A stretch of DNA of 64,000 nucleotides from Blastobasis lacticolella (GCA_905147135.1 LR990043.1:4933057-4997056), one strand, 5' to 3'; shown: positions 11,945 to 23,503, counted from the stretch's first letter. Notes: generated by a model not told the origin, from the letters alone. Numbers and translations: made by a program.

Positions 11945-12135
11945 TCTCTCTCATTTCAGCCAAAAGACGCCCACTGTTGGGCATAGGCCTCCCCCAGAGA
12001 GATCTACAACGGCCGGTCCTGTGCCTTCTGCGTCCAGCTGATACCTGCTATCTTTACCAGATCGTCGGTCCTTGTGGGAAGCCTGCCCACGCTACATCCT
12101 CCGTTACGTGGTCGCCACTCGAGAACTCTACTGCC
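11945..12135 (-). pseudogene. RTE-clade LINE C-terminal fragment
   Basis: On the minus strand this matches the plus-strand fragment at 4215: LEWRPRNGGC-type wording, a W-x-D-D-L-like region, and the 3' end AGTGGGCGTCTTTTGGCTG. It is diverged and out of frame. Confidence 0.65.
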
Positions 12136-12279
12136 CCATCGGCCATCCCAGTAGTCAATGTTGTCACGTATTATAAGTGTCTGATTTGTTTCGTTACCGT
12201 CGATGTTATGTGAAGGTATGGAGAGGCAATGTTTGAAATCGGAACAATTCTTGCTTAATAATTTATCTCGATATTAAAT

Positions 12280-12717
12280 CATCATCATCTTGGCGTTAAT
12301 GTCCCGGTTGTGCACAAGGCCAAGGGCGCAAGGGTCGGACTGCGCCTTGACCATTATCCTAGGCTTAGGCTAGGCATTAGGCTGTTCCTAGACAGGCATG
12401 CTCCATCATCGGCCGCATCGTCACTTTGGTAAGTGACGTGGCGTGACCAGGTGAGGTGGCGGTCAAATGCATGGCTAATCAAATAACAACAAAAAAAGAT
12501 TTGGTATATCAGGTAATTATAGTGGACCGATTGCCGTCGGACCTCCTTGACCCTTTTTTCAGGGGAACCTGACCAGATTAGATCATGGTTACACATTCAG
12601 TCACCTGAATTATCATGATGTTTTTCCTCTCCGTAAGAGCATCGGAGTGTTCAACTACCTCTCGCTTACGAGTCGGACTCTTAAATCACTGGGCCACCGA
12701 TGCTCTCGAAATTCAAT
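12280..12717 (-). mobile_element. SINE-A copy with a LINE fragment inside
   Basis: The SINE-A tail ATCATCATCTTGGCGTTAAT begins at about 12287. The body is broken at about 12350-12495 by a plus-strand LINE C-terminal fragment (the same GACAGGCATGCTCCATCATC text as at 9820, in opposite orientation), then resumes at GATTTGGTATATCAGG. The head is lost where SINE-B has inserted. Confidence 0.75.
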
Positions 12718-12981
12718 CATCATCACAGCCCATAACAGTCCACTACAGGACTTTGGGCCTCTCCCGCAAAAGGGGAGGTTATTGCCATAATCTCCACGCT
12801 TGGCAGGCGGGTTGGAGATCGCAGTGTTGCAAACATAACAATGAAAAACGCTGCTGCCCATTTTCCAGTTTATGGAGACTAGATATTTTGCCTCTAAACG
12901 TTAGTCGCCTTGTACGACACCCACGAGTGTAAGGGGTTGGTGCTATTCTACTCTACCGGTCACCACACGGCGAAATTCAAT
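12708..12981 (-). mobile_element. SINE-B, full length, 10-bp TSD
   Basis: The element is 12718-12971 in reverse orientation, from CATCATCACAGCCC to CACCACACGGC. GAAATTCAAT is duplicated at 12708-12717 and 12972-12981. It sits at the head end of the SINE-A to its left, so it is the younger of the two. Confidence 0.9.
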
Positions 12982-14510
12982 ATGGTACGGTAAATAATGT
13001 ATATCAGCTAGTTTTGGCTTTGCATTTACGTGTGCAACAAAGGCGATACTTTACAAATCCGAACTAGCCAATGTTTTACAACAACATCGGTAGTCCGATA
13101 TCGGCGTACGCTACTTTAACAGTAGCAAAGTTATCCATAAGTAGTAGTTTGTTGGTTAGTTGTTTCTATGGATATTAAATGTTTCCCTGCTACAAAGTTT
13201 TAATGCAAACCACTGGAACTTTTCAACGCACACTGAATATTAATAAAAATCAGTGAAGCGTGATTTGTTTGGCTACTCTGGCGCCGTAGTGGGTACGCTC
13301 CCTTGTTTTGACGGAGTTTGTAAGTATGTTTTGGACATCATCGTACGTATGAGGGGCTGTTTATGTATTCGTTGCCGTTTATAAATCGCGTACGTGTCGC
13401 GGCCGCCTAGTCACCGCGTAGCGCCCGAACAGGACTCGCGCCTAAATCGCGCAGCCTATTTTTGCGCTGATGTAGGATGACGCAATATGTCTGACTTGGT
13501 CCGGCTCTGACTGGTATTATCGGGCGCTGCCCGACTCTGTCGGGTATTGTCGGGCACGGTACGGCCCTGGCGTGGGGGTGGGTGTGCTCCGGCCCTGGGG
13601 CGGCAAACGTGTATGTGTTACCTTCCGACTTTTCTTGCCCTCCTTTTTGACGATTGAAAGAGATATTTGATGTTTTAATCAATAAAGAAATTTTGAGTTT
13701 GTGTTTGATGGTGACGTGGGGACTAGGCGGGCGCGACGCGACGACTCCATGCGAGCTCGATGAGAGTCCAGGGCTTCGATTCTGGTACGGAAATCGTCTC
13801 AGTTGCAGTAACATTACAATTGCATCGCATGTCGCAACGTGTGATTGTTATTCAAATGACAGATATTGAGTTGCAACTTTCATGAGTTCGAACTTTTCCA
13901 CAATTCGTTTTCTGGTACTTTAGTTGCATTATGGTTTTATACGGCTGTTGGTACTCCAATAAATAAATAAATTACTAAGTTGCATCTTTCTTAGTTGTCA
14001 AACTGCCTTCAATTCTGTCATCGAAAACGTGTCAAAGGTCGAACAATGATTTCACTGCAATTTAACTGGGATGATGCTGGGACTGACTCGATATCTCGAC
14101 ATAGTTATAGTAACATCACAGTTACATTGCAATATAATAACAATTGCATTGCACACCAGAATCGGTACCCAGATGCGATGCGAGCGCTGCGCGTTTGTTT
14201 ACAAATAATAAAATAAGCTTTCTGTCAGTACACAACAAATTGCATAAAGACAAACAAGACATATTGCGCACATACATCGCATATGTTTGCTCTTACAGCG
14301 AATACTTCACTTGTATTCATTTTGTAGAGTTACTCCTCTCTTTCCCAATTTTCTAAACATTTGAATGTAGTTTTATTAAATGTATGTTTCGCAAACAGAT
14401 AGTCAATTATAGTATCTCCTGCAGATACGGGTTATTGATGAACTCTCCTGATCAAAATTCGAAACTTTACATGACATTTTTATAACTTCCACACTCACAG
14501 CAACAGCTCA
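12982..14510. other. No gene recognised; one LINE 3' region
   Basis: 13490-13710 (plus) is GC-rich, then CTCCTTTTTGACGATTGAAA and TCAATAAAGAAATTTTGA. The reverse complement recurs at 16440-16640, so it is a dispersed LINE-like 3' end. 13376-13430 also shares a GTCACCGCGTAGCG segment with 39291-39345. A tract at 13980-14170 shows no similarity that I recognise. Confidence 0.45.
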
Positions 14511-14754
14511 CAAAATATAAATAAATAAATGGATTGATCGATGTACAACACAAACGCAATTCTACCTATTCGCGATTCTACACAATATGGATTCCGCACA
14601 AATGACATTCAACACATTATTTATTCCACACAGTCTTCAATTATACACAAACGCGTTTCTTCCTGTTCGCGATTCTACACAATATTTATTCAACACAACT
14701 GCAGAAATTCATCAGATTCGCTATTCCACATATTCGTTACATTTTTTAAATCAT

Positions 14755-15050
14755 CTCATCATCTTGGCGTTAATGTGCCGGTTGTCCTGTCGCTCACGAG
14801 GGCCCGGGATTTGCATTGACCATGATCCAGAATTGGCAGATCAAGTAATTACAGTGGAGCGACTGCCATCTGACCTGATACCACAGGAACCTGAACAAAT
14901 TTCATCATGATGTTTGCCCTCACCCTAAGAGCATCGGTTAGTATTCAACTAATGGACATAACTCAGAAAGTCATTGGTACATGGCAGCAGCGGGATTCAA
15001 ACCCGGTCCCTTTCGCTTAAGAGTCGGATACTATAACTTAGTTATCCTTT
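14755..15050 (-). mobile_element. SINE-A nested in the inverted-repeat element
   Basis: It runs from CATCATCTTGGCGTTAATG to the reverse tRNA-like end, where GGGATTCAAACCCGG is the complement of a B box. Internal deletions shorten it. It is the innermost layer of the nest at 14510-15990. Confidence 0.85.
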
Positions 15051-15164
15051 TAAGTAGAGGTGGCCCATTAGTGTTTTGTTAATTCACACTGACAGACCAA
15101 ACTAGAACGCGTTGCTTATAGAAGTCTCATAATAACTCTGATCCTAACTCTGATCCAACTAACC

Positions 15165-15560
15165 TGGTCAACGCTGAGGACCCTGGACTGCCATTCACAC
15201 ATTCGTCAACACTGGGCACCCTGAGAATGGTTGTATAGTAACCTAAGCGTAAAACTTGACCGGGGCCTAAGTTTAGTGGACCTAGTAAAGGTTGACCAAG
15301 GTCAACTCTGGTCAACCAACCTGTTCAACTCTGGGCACCTTGAGACTGGTTGTATTGTAACCCAAGTTTAGGACTAGACCAGGGCCTATGTTTAGTGGAC
15401 CTATTAAATTTTGACCAAGATCAAGTCTGGTCAAATAACCTGGTCAACCAACCTGGCCATCGCTGGACACCCTGAGACTGGTTGTATACCCAAGCTTAGA
15501 ACTAGATCAGGACCTAAGTTTAGTCGACCTAGTAAAGGTTGACTAAGGTCAACCCCAGTC
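15165..15560. repeat. Tandem array of about 119-128 bp, three copies
   Basis: Successive GTTTAGTGGACCTA anchors at 15271, 15390 and 15518 give periods of 119 and 128 bp. Each unit carries several GGTCAAC or GTTGACC motifs and the phrase CCTGAGACTGGTTGTA. An inverted partial copy (GTTGACCTTGGTCAACCG, then CACTAAACTTAGGTCC) follows at 15596-15640, so this half of the transposon can fold back. Confidence 0.85.
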
Positions 15561-15787
15561 ACCCAACAAAGCATTGGACCAGGTTTCTTAAATAGGGTTG
15601 ACCTTGGTCAACCGTCAACTGGTTCCACTAAACTTAGGTCCAGGTTTAAATCAGCCAGTCCCAGGTCCCCAGCGTTGAAGAATATGTGGAATAGCAAATC
15701 TGTTGAATGGCAGCAGTTGTGTGGAATTAATATTGTGTAGAATCGCGAATAGGTAGAATTGCGTTTGTGTTGTACATCAATCAATCC

Positions 15788-15990
15788 AAATACGATTGGA
15801 CAATTTACACAGCGCCATCTAGTAAGCAAAGCTTGTATTATGGGTGCCAGGGAACTGAAAAACTCCTTATATTTAAAAAAAATTACCTACTTATTATACT
15901 AATTACACCCAGACCCGTAACAGAAACTAAAATGCATTATTTCAATTTCTCCCCGGCCGGGAATGTTAACCAACTGAATCACTCGTAAAA
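15788..15990 (-). mobile_element. SINE-C, host of the nested insertion
   Basis: Reverse-orientation SINE-C: TTTACACAGCGCCATCTAG, then AGACCCGTAACAGAAACTA, then GGCCGGGAATGTTAACCAAC. Its ATTT tail is displaced to about 14510-14530 by the inverted-repeat element. It is diverged from the 47743 copy. Confidence 0.75.
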
Positions 15991-16439
15991 GAAACTAAAA
16001 CTTAGCTGTGTCGTAGGTTGAGCCTAGCGTGTCATAAAGACCCTTTCCCGTGTTAGTCCAGTTCGGTGACCGATCGCTGAAGTTTGGGAACACTATTCAA
16101 ACAAAAACTATTCGAGAAATCTTTGACTTAATTCCGGCTTTGCTTGTACCCACTGTACTTGTTGCACTTTGCCCTTTCAGAATAAGTGCCTCATATTTGT
16201 TTAGTCGAGGTAAAAGGTGTTTGGTTTGTCTAAGTTTGCGTTGACTCGCTATACGTACCTACGGCGAATACACTGGTTGTCAGCCTATAAAAATCACGCT
16301 TTTTTTTCTAAAATAATATGGGATGCCAATCAGCTTCCGAGATTATTTAGCGGTTCAGCTTCAGTGCTCTCCAGCGGAAGAGCTTGGTCAAGTCGCGTCG
16401 CCAACGGTAGTAGGTAGAACAAGCTCAGTCGTTGTGGGA

Positions 16440-16640
16440 CTGTAAAATCAAAATCAAAATCAAAATTTCTTTATTGATTAGGACATTAAATATCTCTTTC
16501 AATCGTCAAAAAGGAGGGGGGTAGGAAAGTAGGAAGGAAACACACAGTGACACGCTGACCGCCCTATGGCTGTAGATAAACGTATCCCTCGCCAACCACA
16601 ACCGAACCGGGCTCGACAATGCCAGACAGAGCCGGAACGC
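16440..16640 (-). repeat. LINE-like 3' end with AAAATC tail
   Basis: Repeated AAAATC lies at 16447-16466, next to TTTCTTTATTGATTAGGAC and TTTCAATCGTCAAAAAGGAG, the reverse complement of 13641-13705. The adjoining GC-rich segment shares GGCTCTGTCTGGCATTGTCG-like wording with the other copy. The oligomeric tail and copy structure suggest a LINE 3' untranslated end. Confidence 0.6.
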
Positions 16641-16859
16641 TATATTATATTATATACTCGTAGGTATGTCTAGTATAATTAAGAAAAATCACCTAAAACT
16701 ACAGCATGAGTAAGCCAGTCCACCAAGGCAGCACCCGTTCACGAGTATAACGCAGGGCCCAGCCATCGTCCAATTCAACCATATTTGAGGGAAAAGAGCG
16801 ACCCGGCCCCCACGCCACCGCCAGACAGACTTTTAAGTGAGCGTGCATCACACATGCTG

Positions 16860-17105
16860 CATGTGATAGGTAGTTGCTCCCACCCTACTCTATCCTATCC
16901 CTACCCTATCGCTACCTTACCCCTACCCTATCCTACCATTGCCTTAACCCTACCCTACCACTACCTTACCCCTACCCTACCACTATCTTACCCCGACCCT
17001 ACCACTATCTTACCCCTACCCCACCCTATACTACCTTACCGCTATCTTACTCCTACCCTACCCTACCCTACCCCTACTCTAACTACTACCCTACCCCTAC
17101 CCTAG
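16860..17105. repeat. Degenerate CCCTAC-type simple repeat
   Basis: About 240 bp of imperfect CTACC, CCCTAC and TACCCCTACC runs, strongly strand-asymmetric (C-rich on plus). It is not the insect telomere motif (TTAGG/CCTAA). Nearly random variation of unit length suggests replication slippage. Confidence 0.85.
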
Positions 17106-17307
17106 CGCAGACAGGAGACACCATGTGTGGGAGGGGAAGGAAAATTACCGCCGCTTCCAAGGTGGTTCTCTGTGGGGGAAAGAAACGGCAAGAAACCCAC
17201 AGAGCCTACGTTAATTCTTTTTTTTTTTAAACATGTCTTATGTACTAATACATTATTTGTCCTATATACTATCTTAAAAGTAAATACCTGTATAGAACAG
17301 CAGTTCA

Positions 17308-17695
17308 GTCCCATGGACTTTTGTCATTTACATATTCAGATATACTATAATAACTTTTTTGACATAATTTGTTTTTTATAGCGACTTTAAATTTATTCAA
17401 TGGTAAATTCTGAATATCTGTTGGAACCTTATTATAAAAGCGTACACATTGACCCATAAATGATTTGTGGACTTTGGCTAGACGACAAGCACCAGCAACA
17501 AGCTTATCTTTATTTCTCGTATTAATATTATGAACATCACTATTCTTCTTAAATAAGTGTAAATTTTTATGAACATACATTAAATTCTCATATATATATT
17601 GTGACGGCATTGTCATTATATCAATGTTCCTGAATTTATCTCTTAGTGAAGTTCTGTATTTGTATAGATTATAATAAAAAATAATCATCTTGGTG
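17308..17695 (-). pseudogene. LINE ORF2 C-terminal end, 131-aa open frame
   Basis: The minus-strand frame contains MPSQYIYENLMYVHKNLHLF, an HNINTRNKDKL segment, a SFMGQCVRFYNKVP segment and a YYSISEYVNDK ending. The order YIYE, then NTRN, then FYNKLP, then F-K is the C-terminal tail of jockey/CR1-group reverse transcriptases. The RT core is absent, so this is a 5'-truncated copy. The frame is intact over its whole remaining length, which suggests a fairly recent insertion. A SINE-A tail overlaps its upstream edge. Confidence 0.8.
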
Positions 17696-17760
17696 TTCAT
17701 GTCCCGGTTGTGCTCTCGCGCACGAGGGCCCGGGGTCCGCCTTGACCATGATCCAGGTTT
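17684..17760 (-). mobile_element. SINE-A 3' fragment
   Basis: AATCATCTTGGTGTTCATGT through CCGCCTTGACCATGATCCAG matches the tail third of SINE-A. The rest is missing. Confidence 0.75.
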
Positions 17761-20022
17761 TTAGCATAGATTAATTAGCCGATATTATTTTTCCCCAGTA
17801 TTTTAGGTTCCATTCGCGTTTTTCCCCACTCGGGTTTGTTTTCGTTCATGCATTTCACCATTCGCATGTGTTTCCAATACTTTATTTACCCGTAGCGTAA
17901 TTTCTATTCCCGTTTATCTCTATTGCTAATGCTGAAAATTTACATTCGCGTTTTTCGCCATTCATACTTGCTACACGTATTTTTTTCTTCTCTATTTGTT
18001 TTCGCAGATTTCCTCAGTCGTAATTACCAGGACAAGGAACCTGGACCTGGACATGGACATACTTTCGTTTACCATATATTAAAATTTCACAGCAGCGAGC
18101 TTGGTAAGTGCCGCTCACTTAGTGAAAGGTGAAGCCTCACATTACCCTTTTGAATCAAAGAAAAATAATGCGACTGTATTACAGCTTCTGTGAACCCTCT
18201 GTTTGTTCGACTATACCTCTGTAGGTTTTATGTCAGTGATTTTACTTTGATGAAAATCGTGTTTGGGATTCGCATATCATCCAAAGTAAGTATCTGTACC
18301 TAAGTGAAGTTCGTCAACCTGCACTTCACTAGAGTGCATATTCTATCACACAACAGACTATATCAGCCCACTGCTGGAGTTTAACTTCCTCCATATTAGT
18401 GGAGGGCAATGTCATAATATCCACGATGGACAGGCGGGTTGGAAATCGCAATGATGACTTTCATAAATGAGTGCATGGTGGCCGCTTTCCATCAGGCGGA
18501 CCGACTGACCGTCTGCCTTCCTAGACAATAAGACAAGTATGGTTTGAAAAAGTTCAACGTTGAACATTTTAACTCGTTCCACTCTCTATATTTTTAATAA
18601 AACGCCTTTAAAAACTTAATTACGTAAGTATATTTAACGTCAATGTTTGGGTTGGTAAAACGGCAAAACATTCCGGTCTAATTGTGTCGCTCACAATTCA
18701 TGCGATTCCACAGAAAATGGGTGTTTAAATGTAGTTGTATTTTGAACGGTATAATAACTAGAAATCCCCGTTGCACCCGTACGGTACATTAATTTTCTTT
18801 TCCCTTATTTCCCCAAAGACCCGGTCTGTACATCTCTGGCCAACCCGTTTAGGGACACGGCCGTGAAGTACTTATATTCGCCCTGTTTCATTGGTTGAAG
18901 TTGTTCAGAAATAGGAACCTTTTTTAATACGTTTTGTACTACTCATTCGGTTAGAAATAAGCAGACATTACACCAGGTGGATAATGTCTACGAATTGAAC
19001 AATTCATTCACACGCATTTAGAGATAATGTTTAACATAAAATGCTTAACCTCAAGTGTGTCCATTACTGTAGACTATGCCGTACATACGCAGCCGCGTGA
19101 ATGTAGCACCAACCAATTAATTGGCGGGTGCCGTAAACAATATATTAAATAATAGTTTGTACCTTTTTATAGTAAAATAGACAAACGAGCAAGCGGCAAA
19201 TTATGGTACATCAAACAAATCTAACAAACTCAAAAATGATTCATTGAAAAATTAATGTTACATAGTAAACAAACTCAACCATCATAAATGCATAGAAAGA
19301 TGTTAAGTGCGTCAGAATCGTAGCTTGTGGTACAAGATAGTCTCAGCCTACCCCTATGGGATACAAGCATGAGTGTGTATGTATGTATGAAAAAGAACTC
19401 AGTGAGTGTATATGTATAAAGGAGCTCATCCAGACAGAGAGGTCACACAGCTATTGGACATAAAATACCGATACCAATATAATAAAAATGTAAATAAGTA
19501 TATAAAAAGTCAGTAAACGAACTACGGGAATCGGGAATTCTGTTTCTCATTTCCGTGGAGCAGCGCTGGTGGCAATTTGGTGGCACAAAAGCGCTCATCC
19601 CGGATCCCGGGATAGTTAGCGATCGCCAGAACAGCAACGAATTGAAAAGCCCCGGGCTTTGATGAATTTCGAGTAAGTTGATCCCACGGCTTAGCTTAGG
19701 GCTGCTCGGGGTTCTCGACTTATTGAATATCAGTAATAAGTCACGTCGTAATTAGTTACAGGATTTATGTAAGGTCTGTTCGTTTAAAATTGATTGAAGG
19801 TTAAGTGGAGTTTTCCTTCTTTTTTATACAAATATGGTCTCAATCGATCAGAGGGCCCAACAGAAAAAAATAGGTTATTATCGCAAATAATCATAAATGT
19901 TTACGTCAATAATCACGTAAAATAACGCAGTACTTCAGTTGCTTTGCCGCTAAGAGAACCATGTTGACTTGCGTTTATGATAGGATTAGAGCCCATACAG
20001 ACGTAGGTATGCAATTTGTCCC
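17761..20022. other. No gene recognised
   Basis: 18363-18456 is a diverged SINE-B-like segment (GGAGGGCAATGTCATAATAT, then GACAGGCGGGTTGG). 19160-19200 has a short LINE-tail-like piece (GACAAACGAGCAAGCGG). The remainder is AT-rich, with no supported feature. Confidence 0.35.
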
Positions 20023-20345
20023 GTCGGATGCGACGCGTCTTCTTCTTAGTCGTGCACTCGTGACAGAGTGGTCGTGGTCACGTATCGGTCGAGTTCCGCG
20101 CCACCGCCGCCCTCGCGATGCGACGCCTGTGTCCCTGTGTCTGGGCAGAGCGAGAGTTTTCGATCATCGTAGAGTGTGTAGCAGAGTTGATGAGGTCCGT
20201 CCACCGTGTTGGAGAGCGCCCACGAGATCTTTTACTCTCGACTTTCCCTTGCACCACCAAACGTTCCATGGAGTCTTCATTACGGGTGATGTGCCCGAAG
20301 AACTTGAGAATTCGTATTTGCACAGACGACGATAATCTCTCTTTG
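20023..20345 (-). pseudogene. RTE-type LINE C-terminal fragment
   Basis: Minus-strand frame 20078-20323 encodes IRILKFFGHITRNEDSMERL, a GKVESKRSRGRSPTRWTDL segment and a degenerate W-x-x end. FGHI-R-x(n)-RGR-P-RW-D is the classic C-terminal signature of RTE-like reverse transcriptases. The catalytic region is missing, so it is a 5'-truncated copy. It belongs to a different subfamily from the fragment at 4215. Confidence 0.75.
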
Positions 20346-21952
20346 ATGTTGACGCGACGCGTACCTACGCGATTTACAGGTTTAACTCGATAGATTTTCC
20401 GTCCATATGGTGTCCGTCAGGGTATATAACAAGTGGAGAAAACTTTCAATATTACCCCTCGTATTTGATATCGTGCATAGGGCTACGGTGACTACTTATC
20501 ATCAGGCGAGACACCTTTAAGAAAAAGCCTGTAATTATAATTATTGGTTTAATTCATTCAATCTGATTGTCTGTTGTGTAAGATAAAAAAAAAATCAAGA
20601 ATATTGTGTGAATCAACTGTGTGTATTCTGGGCCTCCATAAAACACCTGTTGGCATTTTTCCGTATGAAGTTAACTACATACACCTACACCAAAACTTGC
20701 CCAATATAATACAATTACAGTACCCAATAAAACCAATCAGCAATGTCGTGTAACAAATAGCCTAACTCAAACTCCAGTAGGCATCCCCGTGGCGAATACA
20801 TCGTAAATAATTTACTTGGTCCTTCGAGCCCACAGAGTACGGACCAGAAGAGATGCAGTCTAAGGCGATCAGGGGGTCTAAAGAGGCAACATTAGCGTGT
20901 CATAATATGATTCATATCAATTTGTCACAAACGTCGATATCTGTAACGTCGCTGTTGTTGACATTGACATGACAATTCAAAATGGCGTCCCTTACTCCCA
21001 GTATTGGCCACTAGATCAGATAAGTTTGTGGTACTGTAATATGAATCATAACATGAAAAGATCCCCAGATCACTTTCTTACAACACGTCAGTGATTTTGC
21101 ATGTACATAATGACATACATAAATGACAATTATGATACACGTTATGCTCACGGAGCTACTCTAATTTCGATGTACATTGCGGTGCAACTTCATTATCACA
21201 TTTTTCATCAGTCATTTAAGTCAGTCTTAGGTACTATCCTAATTAGCAACGGTCGCGCAACCATGGCCGTACGACGAGCAGTTTTGAGGCCTCCTATCGT
21301 ACGACCATGGTCGTACATCGGTTGCTATTTAGGACAGCGCTTTAGACCTCAACGACAAGTTTTAGTTTGCTAAACACAGTACAAGATTTCCTCCTCCCGT
21401 ACCCTAACTGTTGGTAAGAATTTATTTCTAATTGCCATACACTACACCTCTACTGGTTCTCGTACTCTGTGTACGAGCCACAGCGTAGCGGGGCAGCCCT
21501 AGCGGCATGTTTTGCGGTGGTAAATTAATTTGTTCAATCCAAGTTGGTGGGTGCTCTGCGGACGTAATTGATCGCCTGGCTCCCGCGCTATGAATACAAG
21601 CAAGCGACAGTGGGCGTGGATATCGGTGGATGCATTTAAAGACTCCTTCTAGATAGGATAGTTGACGTTTGGTTTTTCTTTGGAGATGGATTTACATCGA
21701 TGCGGTGGAAGGTATGAAGCATGGGTAGGTATCACAGGTAGGTATACCTGGCTTTAAAGATGTCCAGGGGCCCTATTTTCGTAACGCTCACCTCGAATCG
21801 AAGGGTTTTCAATTTTGATTTTGGGCATGAAAATATCAGTATTTTTTACATTATATGTATAGCAACATTGAAAACCAACAATTAGAAAAAAAAGGTAATC
21901 AGTGTCATGAGTTTCTGATGCCGAAAATGATTTTTTGTCCTTATTGGATAAA
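20346..21952. other. No gene recognised; one hairpin repeat
   Basis: 21237-21345 contains an imperfect inverted repeat (TCCTAATTAGCAACGG against the complement of GGTTGCTATTTAGGA) enclosing CCATGGCCGTACGA and TCGTACGACCATGG. Related wording occurs at 11260 and inside the SINE-A at 22260. The rest is unassigned. Confidence 0.45.
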
Positions 21953-22341
21953 AATAATTATCATGGCGTTAATGTCAAAGTTATGCTCTCGCGCACGAGG
22001 GCCAGGGGTCCGTCTTGACCATGATCCAAGATTTGGCAGATCAGATAATTACAGTGGACCGACTGTCATTTAACCTCCGCGACCTTGTTGACAGGGGAAC
22101 CTGACCAGATGGGATCATAGTTACACATTCAGTTGCATAAATGTGTAGATTTTATTTCGATGGTTTGCCTCACTGTAAGAGCATTGGTGAGTGTTCAACT
22201 AAAGTACATAATTTAGAAAAGGGTCACTGGTACATGATGGCAGTGGGATTCGAACCCGGGACCATGGTCGTACGACAGTTGTCGCCAGAACAGCGCCTTA
22301 GATTCGGACCTTCTCACAACTGGGCCACCGACGCTCTTTTA
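21953..22341 (-). mobile_element. SINE-A copy, nearly full length
   Basis: It runs from TTATCATGGCGTTAATGTC to CTGGGCCACCGACGCTC. The reverse B box lies within GGGATTCGAACCCGGGACC near 22246-22263. The head has extra sequence containing CATGGTCGTACGACAG, shared with the hairpin at 21237, so this copy is a variant or recombinant. Confidence 0.8.
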
Positions 22342-22560
22342 ATCCCATAGGATAAGATAATTAATTATCTGGCTCAGTTCTCAAAGTGACATTGTAAATA
22401 CGGTTCGCATTTCTCTTAGGTAACGTGGTGTCCCTTGGTGACCGGTGGAGTTCGAGTAGCACTATGTAGTATGAGTACCTTCGATATATCATACAAGGCG
22501 AGTAATATTTTAGAGCACTTTTTGGCATACTGACAGACAGATGACATTCTTTTTACTTAT

Positions 22561-22975
22561 TTGTTCCGAGCTCAGGGAGCGACGCGGGTAGGCCGGCTGG
22601 TTCGTGCGGGTGTGAGCGCCGGCGGGCTGCCTGGGGCCAAGTGCGCGGCGCACATGATTCGCCTAGGCGGTTATGTGCGTGCAGCGTATCGGTGCCCGGT
22701 GTCTCGCCGGAGTAAGCCCTCGTACGCGCTGATCGGTCTGCATGCGTCGCCTCCTACCTGGGTGAGCTCGCTTAACTTCCCTTTGTTTTCCGTTGGATTT
22801 TTGACTTTTGAAAAGAGATTAATTAACGTAATCCTAATTCAGTAAATACTTTTTCATTTTTCATTTTCATTTTCAGTTGACGCAGAAGCCAGCATTGTAG
22901 GTGATGATGAGAACGTGTGCGACGTTGACGATTTTCATAATTACAAACGAACTTTCATAGCAGCCAAGTAATCAA
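22561..22975 (+). other. GC-rich open stretch, possible host exon(s)
   Basis: 22577-22759 is strikingly GC-rich for this window and has one frame open through its whole length (GLPGAKCAAHMIRLGGYVRA and onward). It is preceded by a pyrimidine-rich run ending CAG and followed by TGG/GTGAGC, which resembles an exon with splice sites. A second candidate begins after TTTTCATTTTCAG at 22877 and stays open for about 31 codons (DAEASIVGDDENVCDVDDFH and onward) to TAA at 22969. The phases of the two do not join in the long frame, because direct joining gives an early stop. I recognise neither peptide. It could instead be a CpG-rich promoter or a chance frame. Confidence 0.25.
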
Positions 22976-23270
22976 GATCTGGATAAGAACACAATTTACC
23001 TAAGAAGCCACGTTCCCTTTCCACTTCGGTTTCCACAGAATCCAGAATGAAACAAAGTGGAAAGTCGGCATGAACAAACGCTGCTAATGGCACAAACTCG
23101 GGAACAATTCGCGCCTTGTTTTTGACAACGCTATATAGGACGTTTACAAATGTTTATTTTATAATAATTTGTAAGCGGAGGTGCTTGGCGTTTAGGGACC
23201 CGTCGTGTGCTGGTGAAATAATTGTGATTAGGTATTTAAAAAAAAATTGATATGGTAATAATGGTACCCT

Positions 23271-23503
23271 AACTATAGGTACTCATGGGTGTCGTACAAG
23301 GCGACTAATGTTTTCGAGGCAAAAGATCAAGATTCTCCGTAGTCTGAAAAATGGGCAGCAGCATTTTCCATTGTATTATTTAAACACTGCGATTTCCAAC
23401 CCGCCTGCCAAGCGTGGAGATTATGGCAATAACCTCCCCTTTCGTGGGAGAGGCCCGAAGTCCTGCAGTGGACTGTTACGGGCTGTGATGATGAACTATA
23501 GGT
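23271..23503 (+). mobile_element. SINE-B, 5' truncated, 10-bp TSD
   Basis: The element 23281-23493 starts inside the family at ACTCATGGGTGTCG, lacking the first 45 or so bases, and ends CTGTGATGATG. AACTATAGGT is duplicated at 23271-23280 and 23494-23503. Truncation together with an intact duplication shows incomplete reverse transcription at insertion and not later loss. Confidence 0.9.

Larger units (their letters stand above)
14531..15787. mobile_element. 1.26-kb inverted-repeat element inside SINE-C
   Basis: The ends are inverted: GGATTGATCGATGTACAACA at the left and the reverse complement of TGTACATCAATCAATCC at the right. Matching continues through CGCAATTCTACCTATTCGCG. A second, inner inverted block (GATTCTACACAATATT to CTATTCCACATATTC) is at 14671-14741 on the left and 15678-15745 on the right, so the left end carries a partial duplication. 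The flanks are AAAT/AAAT, but this is AT-rich and weak as a target duplication. The interior is a SINE-A and a GGTCAAC-rich tandem array. No transposase is present. Confidence 0.8.

Noticed and set aside
16860..17105. Interstitial telomere
   Set aside because: The motif is CCCTAC/CTACC and irregular, while insect telomeres are TTAGG.
17127..17381. Plus-strand frames after the simple repeat as genes
   Set aside because: They overlap the antisense of a recognisable LINE C-terminus and have no motif of their own.
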